Assembly (NCBI GenBank): GCA_009914575.1 | Contig: WNEB01000073.1 | Coordinates: forward strand, 1 to 7,210 | Length of the DNA: 7,210 nucleotides | Reading direction: 5' to 3' | Source: Burkholderia gladioli | Lineage (GTDB): Bacteria > Pseudomonadota > Gammaproteobacteria > Burkholderiales > Burkholderiaceae | In this document: piece after piece, positions 1 through 6,820 of the stretch | How the letters are laid out: each line of letters starts with the position of its first letter | Numbering within the stretch: the stretch's first letter is position 1 | The notes under the pieces: generated by a model | Database searches by the model: none | What the model saw: the letters and a program-made list of their open reading frames with translations, nothing else | What the model was told of the DNA's origin: nothing | Translations under genes and position numbers: made by a program

Positions 1-63
1 TGCCTGCTGCCTGAACTCCAGGCTGAACTCCTGCCCCTTTCTGCCTGCCTTGCTCTTGGTCAT
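1..63 (-). CDS. IS3-family transposase OrfA, N-terminal fragment (cut by window edge)
   Basis: Only the first 21 codons are present, reading leftward from ATG at 63-61. The peptide begins MTKSKAGRKGQEFSLEFR and ends QQA. It is basic and then enters an 'EFSLEFRQQA' stretch, which corresponds to the start of the helix-turn-helix region of IS3 OrfA proteins (compare the remembered E. coli IS3 OrfA pattern MTK...RKQHSPEFRSEA). OrfA would bind the IS ends and normally makes the full transposase with OrfB by -1 frameshifting; none of that region is visible. The start is well supported by a perfect Shine-Dalgarno AGGAGG (75-70 on the - strand) six bases upstream. Assignment to transposase depends on the adjoining IS3-type terminal repeat. 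Confidence 0.72.
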   Translation of the reverse strand, partial: MTKSKAGRKGQEFSLEFRQQA

Positions 64-69
64 CGTCCA

Positions 70-75
70 CCTCCT
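70..75 (-). promoter_or_regulatory. Strong ribosome binding site of orfA
   Basis: Read on the - strand this is AGGAGG, a perfect anti-16S match, six bases before the ATG at 63. It is much stronger than the ribosome binding sites of the chromosomal genes in this window and fixes the orfA start. Confidence 0.75.
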
Positions 76-127
76 ATTGCGATAGTTAATCGCTTATAGG
101 GGTGTCCGTGAAACGGGGGCAAGATCA

Positions 128-295
128 CCGGCTCGGTGGGCGTGGCGGCCGGACAGTCGCCACGAACGCTCGATTGTACGCGCGCCGCCGCGATCGAGAC
201 GCCGGGCCGACGCCGGCCGGCGCGCATGCGCGGTCGATCGGGTAAGCTCGCGATTCCGTGTTCGCGCACCGCCCGCCCTGCCCGGCCCCTTCGAC
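128..295. other. Intergenic stretch between the IS3 end and the EVE-like gene
   Basis: This GC-rich spacer shows no convincing coding sequence. The only signal I see is the leftward TACAAT box at 173-178. I cannot identify a clear + strand promoter or Shine-Dalgarno sequence for the gene starting at 296. Confidence 0.5.
173..178 (-). promoter_or_regulatory. Leftward -10-like box, possibly orphaned by the IS3 insertion
   Basis: On the - strand the sequence reads GCGTACAATCG, containing TACAAT, very like the GGTACAATCT box before hemL. It points left, toward the IS3 end 46 bp away. No convincing -35 box lies 16-18 bp upstream. If functional, it once drove a leftward gene that the IS has displaced, or it now reads into the IS. 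It could also be chance. Confidence 0.3.
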
Positions 296-715
296 ATGAC
301 CGCCTTCCTGCTGATCTGGAGCCCGAAAAAATGGCCCTGGCCCGACCTGCCCGAGGTCGCCGCGCGCGTGCGCGCCGGCGAAGCGGTGCAGGACGCGTGG
401 GGCTGCGGCTTTTCGCGCAGCATCCTGCCCGGCGACCGCGTGTTCCTGCACCGCGTCGCGCAGGAACCGAAAGGCGTGTTCGGCTCCGGCTACGTCACCC
501 GCGCGCCCTACGAGGTGCCCGACGCCGGCACCAAGCGCGGCTACCGGCTCTGCATCGATTTCGTCTACGACTGGCTGGTGGACGGCCACCATGCGGTGGT
601 GATCCCGCGCGAGGCGCTGCGGACGCACCCGTTCTCGGTGCAGACCTGGGACGCCCAGACCTCCGGCACCTCGATCAAGCCGAAGGCGCGCTCGAAAAGC
701 GCTGGGCCGAGCTGA
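296..715 (+). CDS. EVE/PUA-like domain protein, C-terminus altered by apparent frameshift
   Basis: The 139-residue product looks like a small EVE/PUA-like-fold protein of the type found alone or next to HNH or restriction domains. Visible family features are FLLIWSPKKWPW (residues 4-15), a central GDRVFLHRVAQEPKGVFGSG segment (46-65) and WDAQTSGTSI (118-127). PUA-like EVE domains are thought to bind modified bases in nucleic acid; the actual ligand here is unknown. After residue 129 the sequence becomes KARSKSAGPS and stops. The -1 frame at 691-750 instead reads LEKRWAELTGKRRPPPLPR, which matches the C-terminal helix (LE..W.E..) usual in this family. One lost base near 683-690 explains this; the restored protein would be about 151 residues. 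ATG 296 is chosen because the family motif starts at once; the ribosome binding site is poor. It may still fold, or be a recent pseudogene, or reflect a sequencing error. Confidence 0.62.
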   Translation: MTAFLLIWSPKKWPWPDLPEVAARVRAGEAVQDAWGCGFSRSILPGDRVFLHRVAQEPKGVFGSGYVTRAPYEVPDAGTKRGYRLCIDFVYDWLVDGHHAVVIPREALRTHPFSVQTWDAQTSGTSIKPKARSKSAGPS

Positions 716-750
716 CCGGCAAGCGCCGGCCGCCGCCGCTGCCGCGCTGA
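691..750 (+). pseudogene. Out-of-frame C-terminal tail of the EVE-like gene
   Basis: This segment, in the -1 frame relative to the upstream gene, encodes LEKRWAELTGKRRPPPLPR and a stop at 748-750. It continues the family pattern that the upstream reading frame loses after SGTSIKP. It is not an independent gene: it has no start codon or ribosome binding site of its own. It is listed so that the expected full-length boundary (296-750) is recorded. Confidence 0.55.
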
Positions 751-802
751 CCGCGCGCGGTCGGCCCGACGCCGCCCGCCGACCGCCCCGGCGACTCTTC
801 GG

Positions 803-808
803 TACAAT
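803..808 (+). promoter_or_regulatory. Likely -10 box of the hemL-ribD-ribE promoter
   Basis: GGTACAATCT contains TACAAT, one mismatch from the sigma-70 consensus TATAAT, about 85 bp before the hemL start. The -35 region, around 780-786, is weak and GC-rich. This is the only good -10 match in the gap between the EVE-like gene and hemL. Confidence 0.5.
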
Positions 809-893
809 CTGACGATCGTTTCGTCCGCCTGGGCGCGAACGCGGTGCCCTGCCGCGCCCGCCCGGTCGCCGCCTCTCTACGCAGGTCCTATCC

Positions 894-2177
<1,284 letters not shown>

Positions 2178-2198
2178 CCTTCCCGATCCGGAGACGCA

Positions 2199-3317
2199 AT
2201 GTTCTCGGAAACTGATTTCGCGCACATGCAGCGCGCGCTCGATCTGGCGTCGCGCGGCATGTACACCACCACGCCGAACCCGCGCGTCGGCTGCGTGATC
2301 GTCAAGGATGGCGCGGTGATCGGCGAAGGCCACACCCAGCCGACCGGGCAGGATCACGCCGAGGTGCAGGCGATGAAGGGCGCGCGCTCGCGGGGCCACG
2401 ACCTGCGCGGCGCCACGGTATACGTGACGCTCGAACCGTGCAGCCACTTCGACCGCACGCCGCCGTGCGCGCTCGGGCTGATCAACGCGCGCGTCGGCAA
2501 GGTGATCGCCGCGATGGAAGATCCGAATCCGCTCGTGTCCGGCAAGGGGCTCGGCATGCTGCGCGACGCCGGCATCGACGTGCGCTGCGGGCTGCTGGCC
2601 CAGGAAGCGCGCGAGATGAACATCGGCTTCGTGTCGCGCATGACGCGCGGCCGACCGTGGCTGCGCATGAAGAGCGCTGCCTCGCTCGACGGCCGCGCCG
2701 CGCTGCCGGGCGGCGAAAGCCAGTGGATCACCGGCGAGGCCGCGCGCGCCGACGGTCACGCCTGGCGCGCCCGCGCCTGCGCGATCCTGACCGGCATCGG
2801 CACCGTGCGCGAGGACGATCCGCAGCTCACCGTGCGCGGCATCGATACCCCGCGCCAGCCGCTGCGCGTGCTGGTCGACAGCCGGCTCGAGATCCCGCTC
2901 GACGCGAAGCTGATGAGCGGCGCGCCGATCCTGATCTTTTGCGGCGTGCTCGATGCGGCCGGCGAGGGCCGCGCGGTCGCGCTGCGCGACCGCGGCGCCG
3001 AAGTCGTGCCGCTGGCCGACGCGAACGGCAAGGTCGACCTGCCCGCCATGCTGGCCGTGCTCGGCAAGCGCGGCATCAACGAACTGCATGTCGAGGCCGG
3101 CCACAAGCTGAACGGCTCGCTGCTGCGCGAGGGCTGCGTGGACGAGCTGCTCGTCTATCTCGCGCCCACGCTGCTCGGCGACAACGCGGCCGGCATGTTC
3201 AACCTGGTCGCGCCGGCCACGCTGGCCCAGCGCGCCACGCTGCAATTCCACACCCTCGACCGCATCGGCGACGACCTGCGCATTCTCGCGCGCTTCGTCG
3301 CGCCGTCGGCTCACTGA
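2199..3317 (+). CDS. ribD: Bifunctional riboflavin deaminase/reductase RibD
   Basis: RibD carries out two consecutive riboflavin steps on the GTP cyclohydrolase II product: deamination of the pyrimidine ring, then NADPH-dependent reduction of the ribose side chain. The 372-residue protein has both domains. The N-terminal cytidine-deaminase-like domain (about 1-145) shows TPNPRVGCVIV (25-35), the HAE motif (H53, E55) and PCSHFDRTPPC with zinc ligands C81 and C90. The C-terminal reductase domain (about 150-370) shows KSAASLDGRAA, WITGEAARADGHAWRA, ILTGIGTVREDDPQLTVR and VEAGHKLNGSLL. A GGAGA ribosome binding site sits a few bases before ATG 2199. It lies between hemL and ribE with short gaps, consistent with an operon. 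Confidence 0.98.
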   Translation: MFSETDFAHMQRALDLASRGMYTTTPNPRVGCVIVKDGAVIGEGHTQPTGQDHAEVQAMKGARSRGHDLRGATVYVTLEPCSHFDRTPPCALGLINARVGKVIAAMEDPNPLVSGKGLGMLRDAGIDVRCGLLAQEAREMNIGFVSRMTRGRPWLRMKSAASLDGRAALPGGESQWITGEAARADGHAWRARACAILTGIGTVREDDPQLTVRGIDTPRQPLRVLVDSRLEIPLDAKLMSGAPILIFCGVLDAAGEGRAVALRDRGAEVVPLADANGKVDLPAMLAVLGKRGINELHVEAGHKLNGSLLREGCVDELLVYLAPTLLGDNAAGMFNLVAPATLAQRATLQFHTLDRIGDDLRILARFVAPSAH

Positions 3318-3339
3318 ACCTGTTCACGGAAATCACACG

Positions 3340-3975
3340 ATGTTTACCGGAATCGTCGCGGCGGTCGGCCGCATTGAAACCATCGAAGCGCTCGGCGCCG
3401 AAGCCGACGCCGGCGTTCGGCTGATCGTCCAGGCGGGCGGGCTCGACCTCGGCGACGTCGCGCTCGGCGACAGCATCGCGATCCAGGGCGCGTGCATGAC
3501 GGCCATCGCCACCACGGCCGACACGTTCACCGTCGAAGTCTCGCGCGAGAGCCTGAACCGCACGGTCGGCCTGGCCGAACCGGGCGACGTGAACCTGGAG
3601 AAGGCGCTGCGCGCGCACGACCGGCTCGGCGGCCATATCGTGTCGGGCCACGTGGACGGCCTCGGCACCGTGAGGCATTTCGCGCCGGTCGGCGAATCGC
3701 ACGAACTGCGCGTGCTGGCGCCGAAGGAACTCGGCAAGTATCTGGCCTACAAGGGCTCGATCACGGTCAACGGTGTGAGCCTGACCGTCAACGCCGTGAC
3801 CGATCGCGCCGACGGCTGCGAATTCTCGATCAACCTGATTCCGCATACGGTGCAGGTCACGACGCTGCGTCATCTGAAGGCCGGGGTGCAGGTCAATCTC
3901 GAGATCGACATGATCGCGCGGTATGTGGAGCGGATGCTGGGAGCGGACGCCCTCGTCACCGCCCACGCAAAGTAA
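3340..3975 (+). CDS. ribE: Riboflavin synthase alpha chain
   Basis: RibE (ribC in E. coli naming) dismutates two 6,7-dimethyl-8-ribityllumazine molecules to riboflavin and a pyrimidinedione that is recycled. The 211-residue protein is the normal family length. It begins with the invariant MFTGIV and holds two lumazine-binding domains in tandem, about 1-95 and 96-200. The first carries GDSIAIQGACMTA (43-55, the usual position of the conserved Cys), the second GGHIVSGHVDGLG (97-109) and GSITVNGVSLTVN (139-151), with INLIPHT at 164-170. It starts 22 bp after ribD with only a weak CGGA ribosome binding site, so translation may partly depend on ribD expression. The partner genes ribBA and ribH, commonly next to it in relatives, are absent downstream. 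No clear terminator follows. Confidence 0.98.
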   Translation: MFTGIVAAVGRIETIEALGAEADAGVRLIVQAGGLDLGDVALGDSIAIQGACMTAIATTADTFTVEVSRESLNRTVGLAEPGDVNLEKALRAHDRLGGHIVSGHVDGLGTVRHFAPVGESHELRVLAPKELGKYLAYKGSITVNGVSLTVNAVTDRADGCEFSINLIPHTVQVTTLRHLKAGVQVNLEIDMIARYVERMLGADALVTAHAK

Positions 3976-4213
3976 ATACACCGCCGCGCCGGTCGGGGCT
4001 TCCGGTCGGCGCCGCTGCGCTTCCCCTCCCCCGCACTCCCCGCCGTTTCCCTCGTCTCAACAATCTGTCATTAGAATACGTGCCTCGGGCGCTCGGGCCG
4101 GCGCCCCTCCGGACGGATTCCGCACGCCCGCGCGCCTTGTCGGCAGCGCAGGCGGCGGTCGTTCCGCTCACCGCTTCCGAGGCAGCGCCAAGGCGGTTCC
4201 GGCCGATATAACA
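3976..4213. other. Non-coding stretch between ribE and the palindromic element
   Basis: No credible gene is seen; open frames here have Pro/Arg/Ala-rich, low-complexity translations. There are small GC-rich inverted repeats, for example GCGCCG/CGGCGC around 3986-4012 and GGGCGC (4087-4092) with GCGCCC (4101-4106), but no T-run that would make a classical terminator. A TAGAAT box lies at 4072-4077. The stretch may be the remnant leader of a gene that once followed ribE. Confidence 0.5.
4072..4077 (+). promoter_or_regulatory. Orphan -10-like box after ribE
   Basis: TAGAAT in the context CATTAGAATACG is one mismatch from TATAAT, in a locally less GC-rich patch. A TTTCCC at 4046-4051 is the nearest -35-like sequence, but its 20-bp spacing is long. 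No gene starts within 600 bp downstream, so if active it would transcribe the palindromic element and perhaps bpt. Confidence 0.25.
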
Positions 4214-4215
4214 GG

Positions 4216-4238
4216 CTCTCTTGAAATTTGAGTGGGTG
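4216..4238 (+). repeat. Left terminal inverted repeat of the palindromic element
   Basis: This 23-bp arm pairs with 4454-4476 on the opposite strand with two mismatches, at the 11th and 14th positions. It is AT-richer than the surrounding DNA. Confidence 0.75.
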
Positions 4239-4297
4239 AAAAGGGCCGCCGGGGTACGAAAACCTACGTCGCAAAACGGTATCTTCCCACCCCTAGC

Positions 4298-4335
4298 CCC
4301 GCCCCAAGGCGGGGAAGTCCTCGCCTTGGGGCGGG
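4298..4335. repeat. Strong hairpin A within the palindromic element
   Basis: CCCGCCCCAAGGCG (4298-4311) pairs perfectly with CGCCTTGGGGCGGG (4322-4335). Three more inner pairs, one of them G-T/U, leave an AAGT loop, giving a 17-bp stem. The left arm can alternatively fold on itself: CCCCGCC (4297-4303) pairs with GGCGGGG (4308-4314) around CCAA. Two mutually exclusive folds are therefore possible. No T-run follows, so it is not a standard intrinsic terminator. Confidence 0.75.
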
Positions 4336-4377
4336 CTCGGGGGCCAGGCGGCGCAAGGCTTTGCCTGGCCCGAGCCC
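4333..4377. repeat. Hairpin B within the palindromic element
   Basis: The left arm 4333-4349 (GGGCTCGGGGGCCAGGC) pairs with 4363-4377 (GCCTGGCCCGAGCCC) over 15 bp with a two-base G bulge. Its first three bases overlap the last three of hairpin A, so the full stems of A and B cannot coexist. Confidence 0.7.
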
Positions 4378-4404
4378 TCAAGCGTGCTCGTAGATTTCTC
4401 CGCA

Positions 4405-4441
4405 TCAAGGGTTCGCTGCGCCGGGCTTCGCCCGCCCTTGA
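4405..4441. repeat. Hairpin C within the palindromic element
   Basis: TCAAGGG (4405-4411) pairs with CCCTTGA (4435-4441). Inside, CGGGC (4422-4426) pairs with GCCCG (4430-4434) around TTC. It forms a branched or bulged stem next to the right terminal repeat. Confidence 0.6.
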
Positions 4442-4453
4442 CCCGGAAAAATC

Positions 4454-4476
4454 CACCCACTCGAAATTCAAGAGAG
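4454..4476 (-). repeat. Right terminal inverted repeat of the palindromic element
   Basis: Its reverse complement starts CTCTCTTGAATTTCGAGTGG. It pairs with 4216-4238 at 21 of 23 positions and is closer than the left arm to the third copy at 6799-6820 (19 of 22). Confidence 0.75.
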
Positions 4477-4478
4477 GC

Positions 4479-4745
4479 ATAATTTTCATGTTACCTTTGT
4501 CGTCATCCGACCGGTCGGCGCTCGCCAAGGCCGGCCCTATCCGACAAGACATCCGATGCCCACCCTGACGATCTCCCCTTCGCATGCGCCGTGTCCGGCG
4601 TCGGTCGGCGCGCGCAGCACGCGCGTCGTGTGCCGCCGCACCGGCCCCGCGTGCGGGATCCGTTCGGGCCCGGCTCGGCGCGCCATGCGGCCCGGCGGCT
4701 TCCGCCCGGCCCGCTGACGCGATCCTCCCGCCTCGAGAGCTGCCC
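4479..4745. other. Non-coding stretch between the palindromic element and bpt
   Basis: No gene is supported. Two tiny frames, 4488-4568 and 4557-4721, have no ribosome binding site and translate to unremarkable Arg/Pro/Ala-rich peptides. A perfect 12-bp palindrome CCGACCGGTCGG lies at 4507-4518, which GC-rich DNA can produce by chance. The bpt promoter should be here or upstream, but I cannot place it; CATAAT at 4478-4483, on the element's right edge, is the only -10-like sequence and has no good -35. Confidence 0.45.
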
Positions 4746-5597
4746 ATGACTCATCCCACCGAGTTGCCGCTTTCACCGCTTTCAGCCCTGCAGTTCTATG
4801 CAACGGTGCCGTACCCGTGCAGTTATCTCGACGGCCGCGTGGCGCGCTCGCAAGTCGCCACGCCGAGCCATCTGATCAATTCCGACATCTATACCGAACT
4901 CGTCAAGGCCGGCTTCCGGCGCTCGGGCGTGTTCACGTATCGGCCCTATTGCGACGGCTGCCGCGCCTGCGTGCCGGTGCGCGTGCCGGTCGACGCGTGC
5001 GCGCCGAACCGCACCCAGCGCAAGATGTGGAACCGCCATCGCGGGCTGGTGGCGTCGGTCTCGCCGCTGCACTACGACGAGGAGCATTACGCGCTCTACA
5101 TGCGCTACCAGTCGGCGCGCCACGCGGGCGGCGGCATGGATCGCGACAGCCGCGATCAATACGAGCAGTTCCTGTTGCAAAGCCGGATCAACTCGCGGCT
5201 CGTCGAATTCCGCGACGCGCCGCAGGCCAACCCGAGCGATCCCGATGCCGCGCCCGAGCCCGGCGCGCTGCGCATGATCAGCATGATCGACATCCTCGGC
5301 GACGGGCTCTCCTCGGGCTACACGTTCTTCGAACCCGAGGATGCGCACAAGAGCTACGGCACCTACAACATCCTCTGGCAGATCGAGCAGGCGCGCCGCC
5401 TGAGGCTGCCCTACGTCTATCTCGGCTACTGGATCCGCGAAAGCCAGAAGATGGCCTACAAGGCCAACTTCCGGCCGCTCGAAGGCCTGATCGACGACCG
5501 CTGGAAGCCGCTCGACCCGGCCACCGTCGATCTGCCGCCGGTCGACGCGGCGCTGGCCCGCGCACCGCTGCCGGGCGGTCACGGCTCGACGCGCTGA
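4746..5597 (+). CDS. bpt: Aspartate/glutamate leucyltransferase (Bpt/ATE family)
   Basis: The enzyme transfers leucine from leucyl-tRNA to proteins with N-terminal Asp or Glu, making them substrates for ClpS/ClpAP in the bacterial N-end rule. The 283-residue protein has the ATE N-terminal domain (about 15-95) with the characteristic cysteines C25 (YPCSYL) and C69, C72 and C75 (CDGCRAC). The GNAT-like ATE C-terminal domain (about 100-250) ends in [17 protein letters not shown] (203-219) and [22 protein letters not shown]. The length is near the usual 240-280. ATG 4746 is chosen because GAGAG lies seven bases upstream and family similarity begins soon after. The frame stays open to 4584, but that extension is Arg/Ala/Pro-rich and unlike the family. 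In many proteobacteria an L/F-transferase gene (aat) precedes bpt; none is visible. pyrD follows after 143 bp. Confidence 0.96.
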   Translation: MTHPTELPLSPLSALQFYATVPYPCSYLDGRVARSQVATPSHLINSDIYTELVKAGFRRSGVFTYRPYCDGCRACVPVRVPVDACAPNRTQRKMWNRHRGLVASVSPLHYDEEHYALYMRYQSARHAGGGMDRDSRDQYEQFLLQSRINSRLVEFRDAPQANPSDPDAAPEPGALRMISMIDILGDGLSSGYTFFEPEDAHKSYGTYNILWQIEQARRLRLPYVYLGYWIRESQKMAYKANFRPLEGLIDDRWKPLDPATVDLPPVDAALARAPLPGGHGSTR

Positions 5598-5696
5598 AGC
5601 GCCTGCCGTCGTGGCGCACGGCGGCGCACGCACATGCCGCCCGCTGCCCCGCCATCGCAGCCCTGCATTCCTGGCCGGCCAGCCTCCCGGTTCGGT

Positions 5697-5702
5697 TAAA
5701 AT
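5697..5702 (+). promoter_or_regulatory. Likely -10 box of the pyrD promoter
   Basis: GGTTAAAATGCC contains TAAAAT, one mismatch from TATAAT, 38 bp before the GTG start of pyrD. No convincing -35 is visible in the GC-rich DNA upstream. Transcription would begin near 5708-5710, giving a leader of about 30 bases. Confidence 0.45.
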
Positions 5703-5740
5703 GCCGGCTTATCAATTTTCCGGCCCCCGCCCGTTCCGCC

Positions 5741-6769
5741 GTGTTCAGCTCCCTTTATCCGCTCGCCCGCGCGTCCCTCTTCAAGATGGATGCCGAAGAT
5801 GCCCACCACCTGACATTGCGCATGCTCGGCGCCGCCGGTCGCACCGGCCTCGCGGGCCTGCTCGCGCCGAACGTGCCGTACGTGCCGCGCACCGTGATGG
5901 GCCTGACCTTCCGCAACCCGGTCGGGCTGGCGGCCGGGCTGGACAAGGACGGCGCCTGCATCGACGGCCTGGCCGCGCTCGGCTTCGGCTTCATCGAGGT
6001 GGGCACGGTCACGCCGCGCGCGCAGCCGGGCAACCCGCGCCCGCGCATCTTCCGCCTGCCCGAAGCGAACGCGGTGATCAACCGGATGGGCTTCAACAAC
6101 CACGGTGTCGATCAATTCGTGAAGAACGTGCAGGCCGCGCGCTATCGCGGCGTGCTGGGCCTGAACATCGGCAAGAACGCCGACACGCCGATCGAACGCG
6201 CCGCCGAGGATTACCTGTACTGCCTCGAGCGCGTCTACCCGTTCGCCAGCTACGTGACGATCAACATCTCGTCGCCGAACACCAAGAACCTGCGCCAGCT
6301 GCAGGGCACCAACGCGCTCGACGCGCTGCTCGCCGCGCTGAAGGACAAGCAGGCGCGGCTGGCCGACCTGCACGGCAAGCTCGTGCCGCTCGCGCTGAAG
6401 ATCGCGCCCGATCTCGACGACGAGCAGGGCAAGGAAATCGCCGCGCTGCTGCTGCGCCACCGCATCGAGGCGGTGATCGCCACCAACACCACGCTGTCGC
6501 GCGCAGCCGTGCAGGGCATGCCGCACGCCGACGAAATTGGCGGCCTGTCGGGCCGCCCGGTGTTCGACGCCTCCACCGACGTGGTCCGCAAGCTGCACGC
6601 CGAACTCGGCAGCGCGGTGCCGATCATTGGGGTTGGCGGCATCTTTTCGGGCGAGGACGCGCGTGCGAAACTCGCGGCCGGCGCTTCGCTGGTGCAGCTC
6701 TACACGGGCTTCATCTATCGCGGCCCGCCGCTCGTCGCCGATTGCGTGAAGGCCATCGCACGCGGCTGA
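5741..6769 (+). CDS. pyrD: Dihydroorotate dehydrogenase (quinone), class 2
   Basis: PyrD oxidises dihydroorotate to orotate in pyrimidine synthesis, passing electrons through FMN to membrane quinone. The 342-residue protein has the class 2 layout: an N-terminal amphipathic segment for membrane and quinone contact (about 1-45, [20 protein letters not shown]), then a TIM barrel. Visible motifs are [13 protein letters not shown] (59-71), [15 protein letters not shown] (88-102), RMGFNNHG (115-122), and NISSPNT with N175 and the catalytic serine S178. K220 (ALKIAPD), ATNTT (247-251), GGLSGRP (267-273) and the phosphate-binding IGVGGIFSG (296-304) follow. The start is GTG: family proteins begin [12 protein letters not shown], and only GTG 5741 gives this; the next in-frame ATG would lose 15 residues. 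No clear Shine-Dalgarno is seen. The gene stops 49 bp before the IS end at 6819, and no terminator is evident. Confidence 0.97.
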   Translation: MFSSLYPLARASLFKMDAEDAHHLTLRMLGAAGRTGLAGLLAPNVPYVPRTVMGLTFRNPVGLAAGLDKDGACIDGLAALGFGFIEVGTVTPRAQPGNPRPRIFRLPEANAVINRMGFNNHGVDQFVKNVQAARYRGVLGLNIGKNADTPIERAAEDYLYCLERVYPFASYVTINISSPNTKNLRQLQGTNALDALLAALKDKQARLADLHGKLVPLALKIAPDLDDEQGKEIAALLLRHRIEAVIATNTTLSRAAVQGMPHADEIGGLSGRPVFDASTDVVRKLHAELGSAVPIIGVGGIFSGEDARAKLAAGASLVQLYTGFIYRGPPLVADCVKAIARG

Positions 6770-6798
6770 GCGCGCGGCGCGGTTATATAGAAATAAAC

Positions 6799-6820
6799 GG
6801 CTCTTTTGAGTTTCGAGTGG
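6799..6820 (+). repeat. Third copy of the palindromic-element terminal repeat, interrupted by an IS
   Basis: CTCTTTTGAGTTTCGAGTGG (6801-6820) matches the right terminal repeat of the 4214-4478 element at 18 of 20 positions, and 19 of 22 counting the leading GG. Similarity stops where the IS5-family end begins at 6819; the final GG is shared with the IS terminus. The element's expected continuation (GTG, then the interior) is therefore displaced beyond the IS, or absent. It lies 29 bp after the pyrD stop. Confidence 0.65.

Larger units (their letters stand above)
1..127 (-). mobile_element. IS3-family insertion sequence, orfA-proximal end (partial)
   Basis: This is the left (orfA-side) end of an IS3-family element that runs out of the window to the left. 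Read on the - strand from 127, the terminus begins TGATCTTGCCCCCGTTTCAC and continues GGACACC to 101. It starts with TG, like IS3-group ends, and closely resembles the remembered IS3 terminus (TGATCTTACCC, then GGACAC). Inside the end are a strong ribosome binding site and an orfA-like start codon at 63. The far end and the target duplication are outside the window, so copy length and completeness cannot be judged. IS3 elements usually duplicate 3 or 4 bp; the bases next to this end are CCG (128-130). The family rests on the terminus and the orfA start together. Confidence 0.82.
4214..4478. repeat. MITE-like palindromic element with terminal inverted repeats
   Basis: This 265-bp block is bounded by imperfect inverted repeats. 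The left end (4216-4238) begins CTCTCTTGAAATTTGAGTGG; the right end (4476-4454, complement strand) begins CTCTCTTGAATTTCGAGTGG. They match at 21 of 23 positions, and both continue GTG. The interior is packed with hairpins: 4298-4314 with 4319-4335, 4333-4349 with 4363-4377, and 4405-4411 with 4435-4441. It encodes no credible protein and no transposase, and I see no clear flanking target duplication. The layout fits a non-autonomous mobile element (MITE) or a large palindromic intergenic repeat. A related terminal sequence recurs at 6799-6820, which argues for a repeat family rather than a chance palindrome. It splits the ribE-bpt gap. A structured RNA is a possible alternative. Confidence 0.65.

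Noticed and set aside
3982..4012. Rho-independent terminator of the rib operon
   Set aside because: A short GC-rich inverted repeat exists (GCGCCG/CGGCGC), but no T-run follows, so it does not meet the pattern.
3976..4213. FMN riboswitch after ribE
   Set aside because: Riboflavin genes often have one, so I looked for its conserved core (GGTGAAATTCC-type and CCGAC segments); none is present.
4214..4478. CRISPR array or integron attC cassette array
   Set aside because: There are no regularly spaced direct repeats with unique spacers; the repeats are inverted and of different sequence, and no integrase or cas gene is present.
4507..4518. Operator-like palindrome CCGACCGGTCGG
   Set aside because: A 12-bp palindrome of mostly G and C is expected by chance in a window of this size and composition, and nothing else marks it as a binding site.
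4584..4745. A 54-residue N-terminal extension of the leucyltransferase
   Set aside because: The frame is open, but the added peptide is Arg/Ala/Pro-rich and unlike the family, while ATG 4746 has a ribosome binding site and gives a normal length.
3956..4747. A 263-codon - strand frame, and + strand frames at 3923-4231 and 4221-4568, across the ribE-bpt gap
   Set aside because: They run through the inverted repeats and hairpins, lack ribosome binding sites and give low-complexity Arg/Pro/Gly-rich translations. Repeat elements commonly produce such spurious frames.
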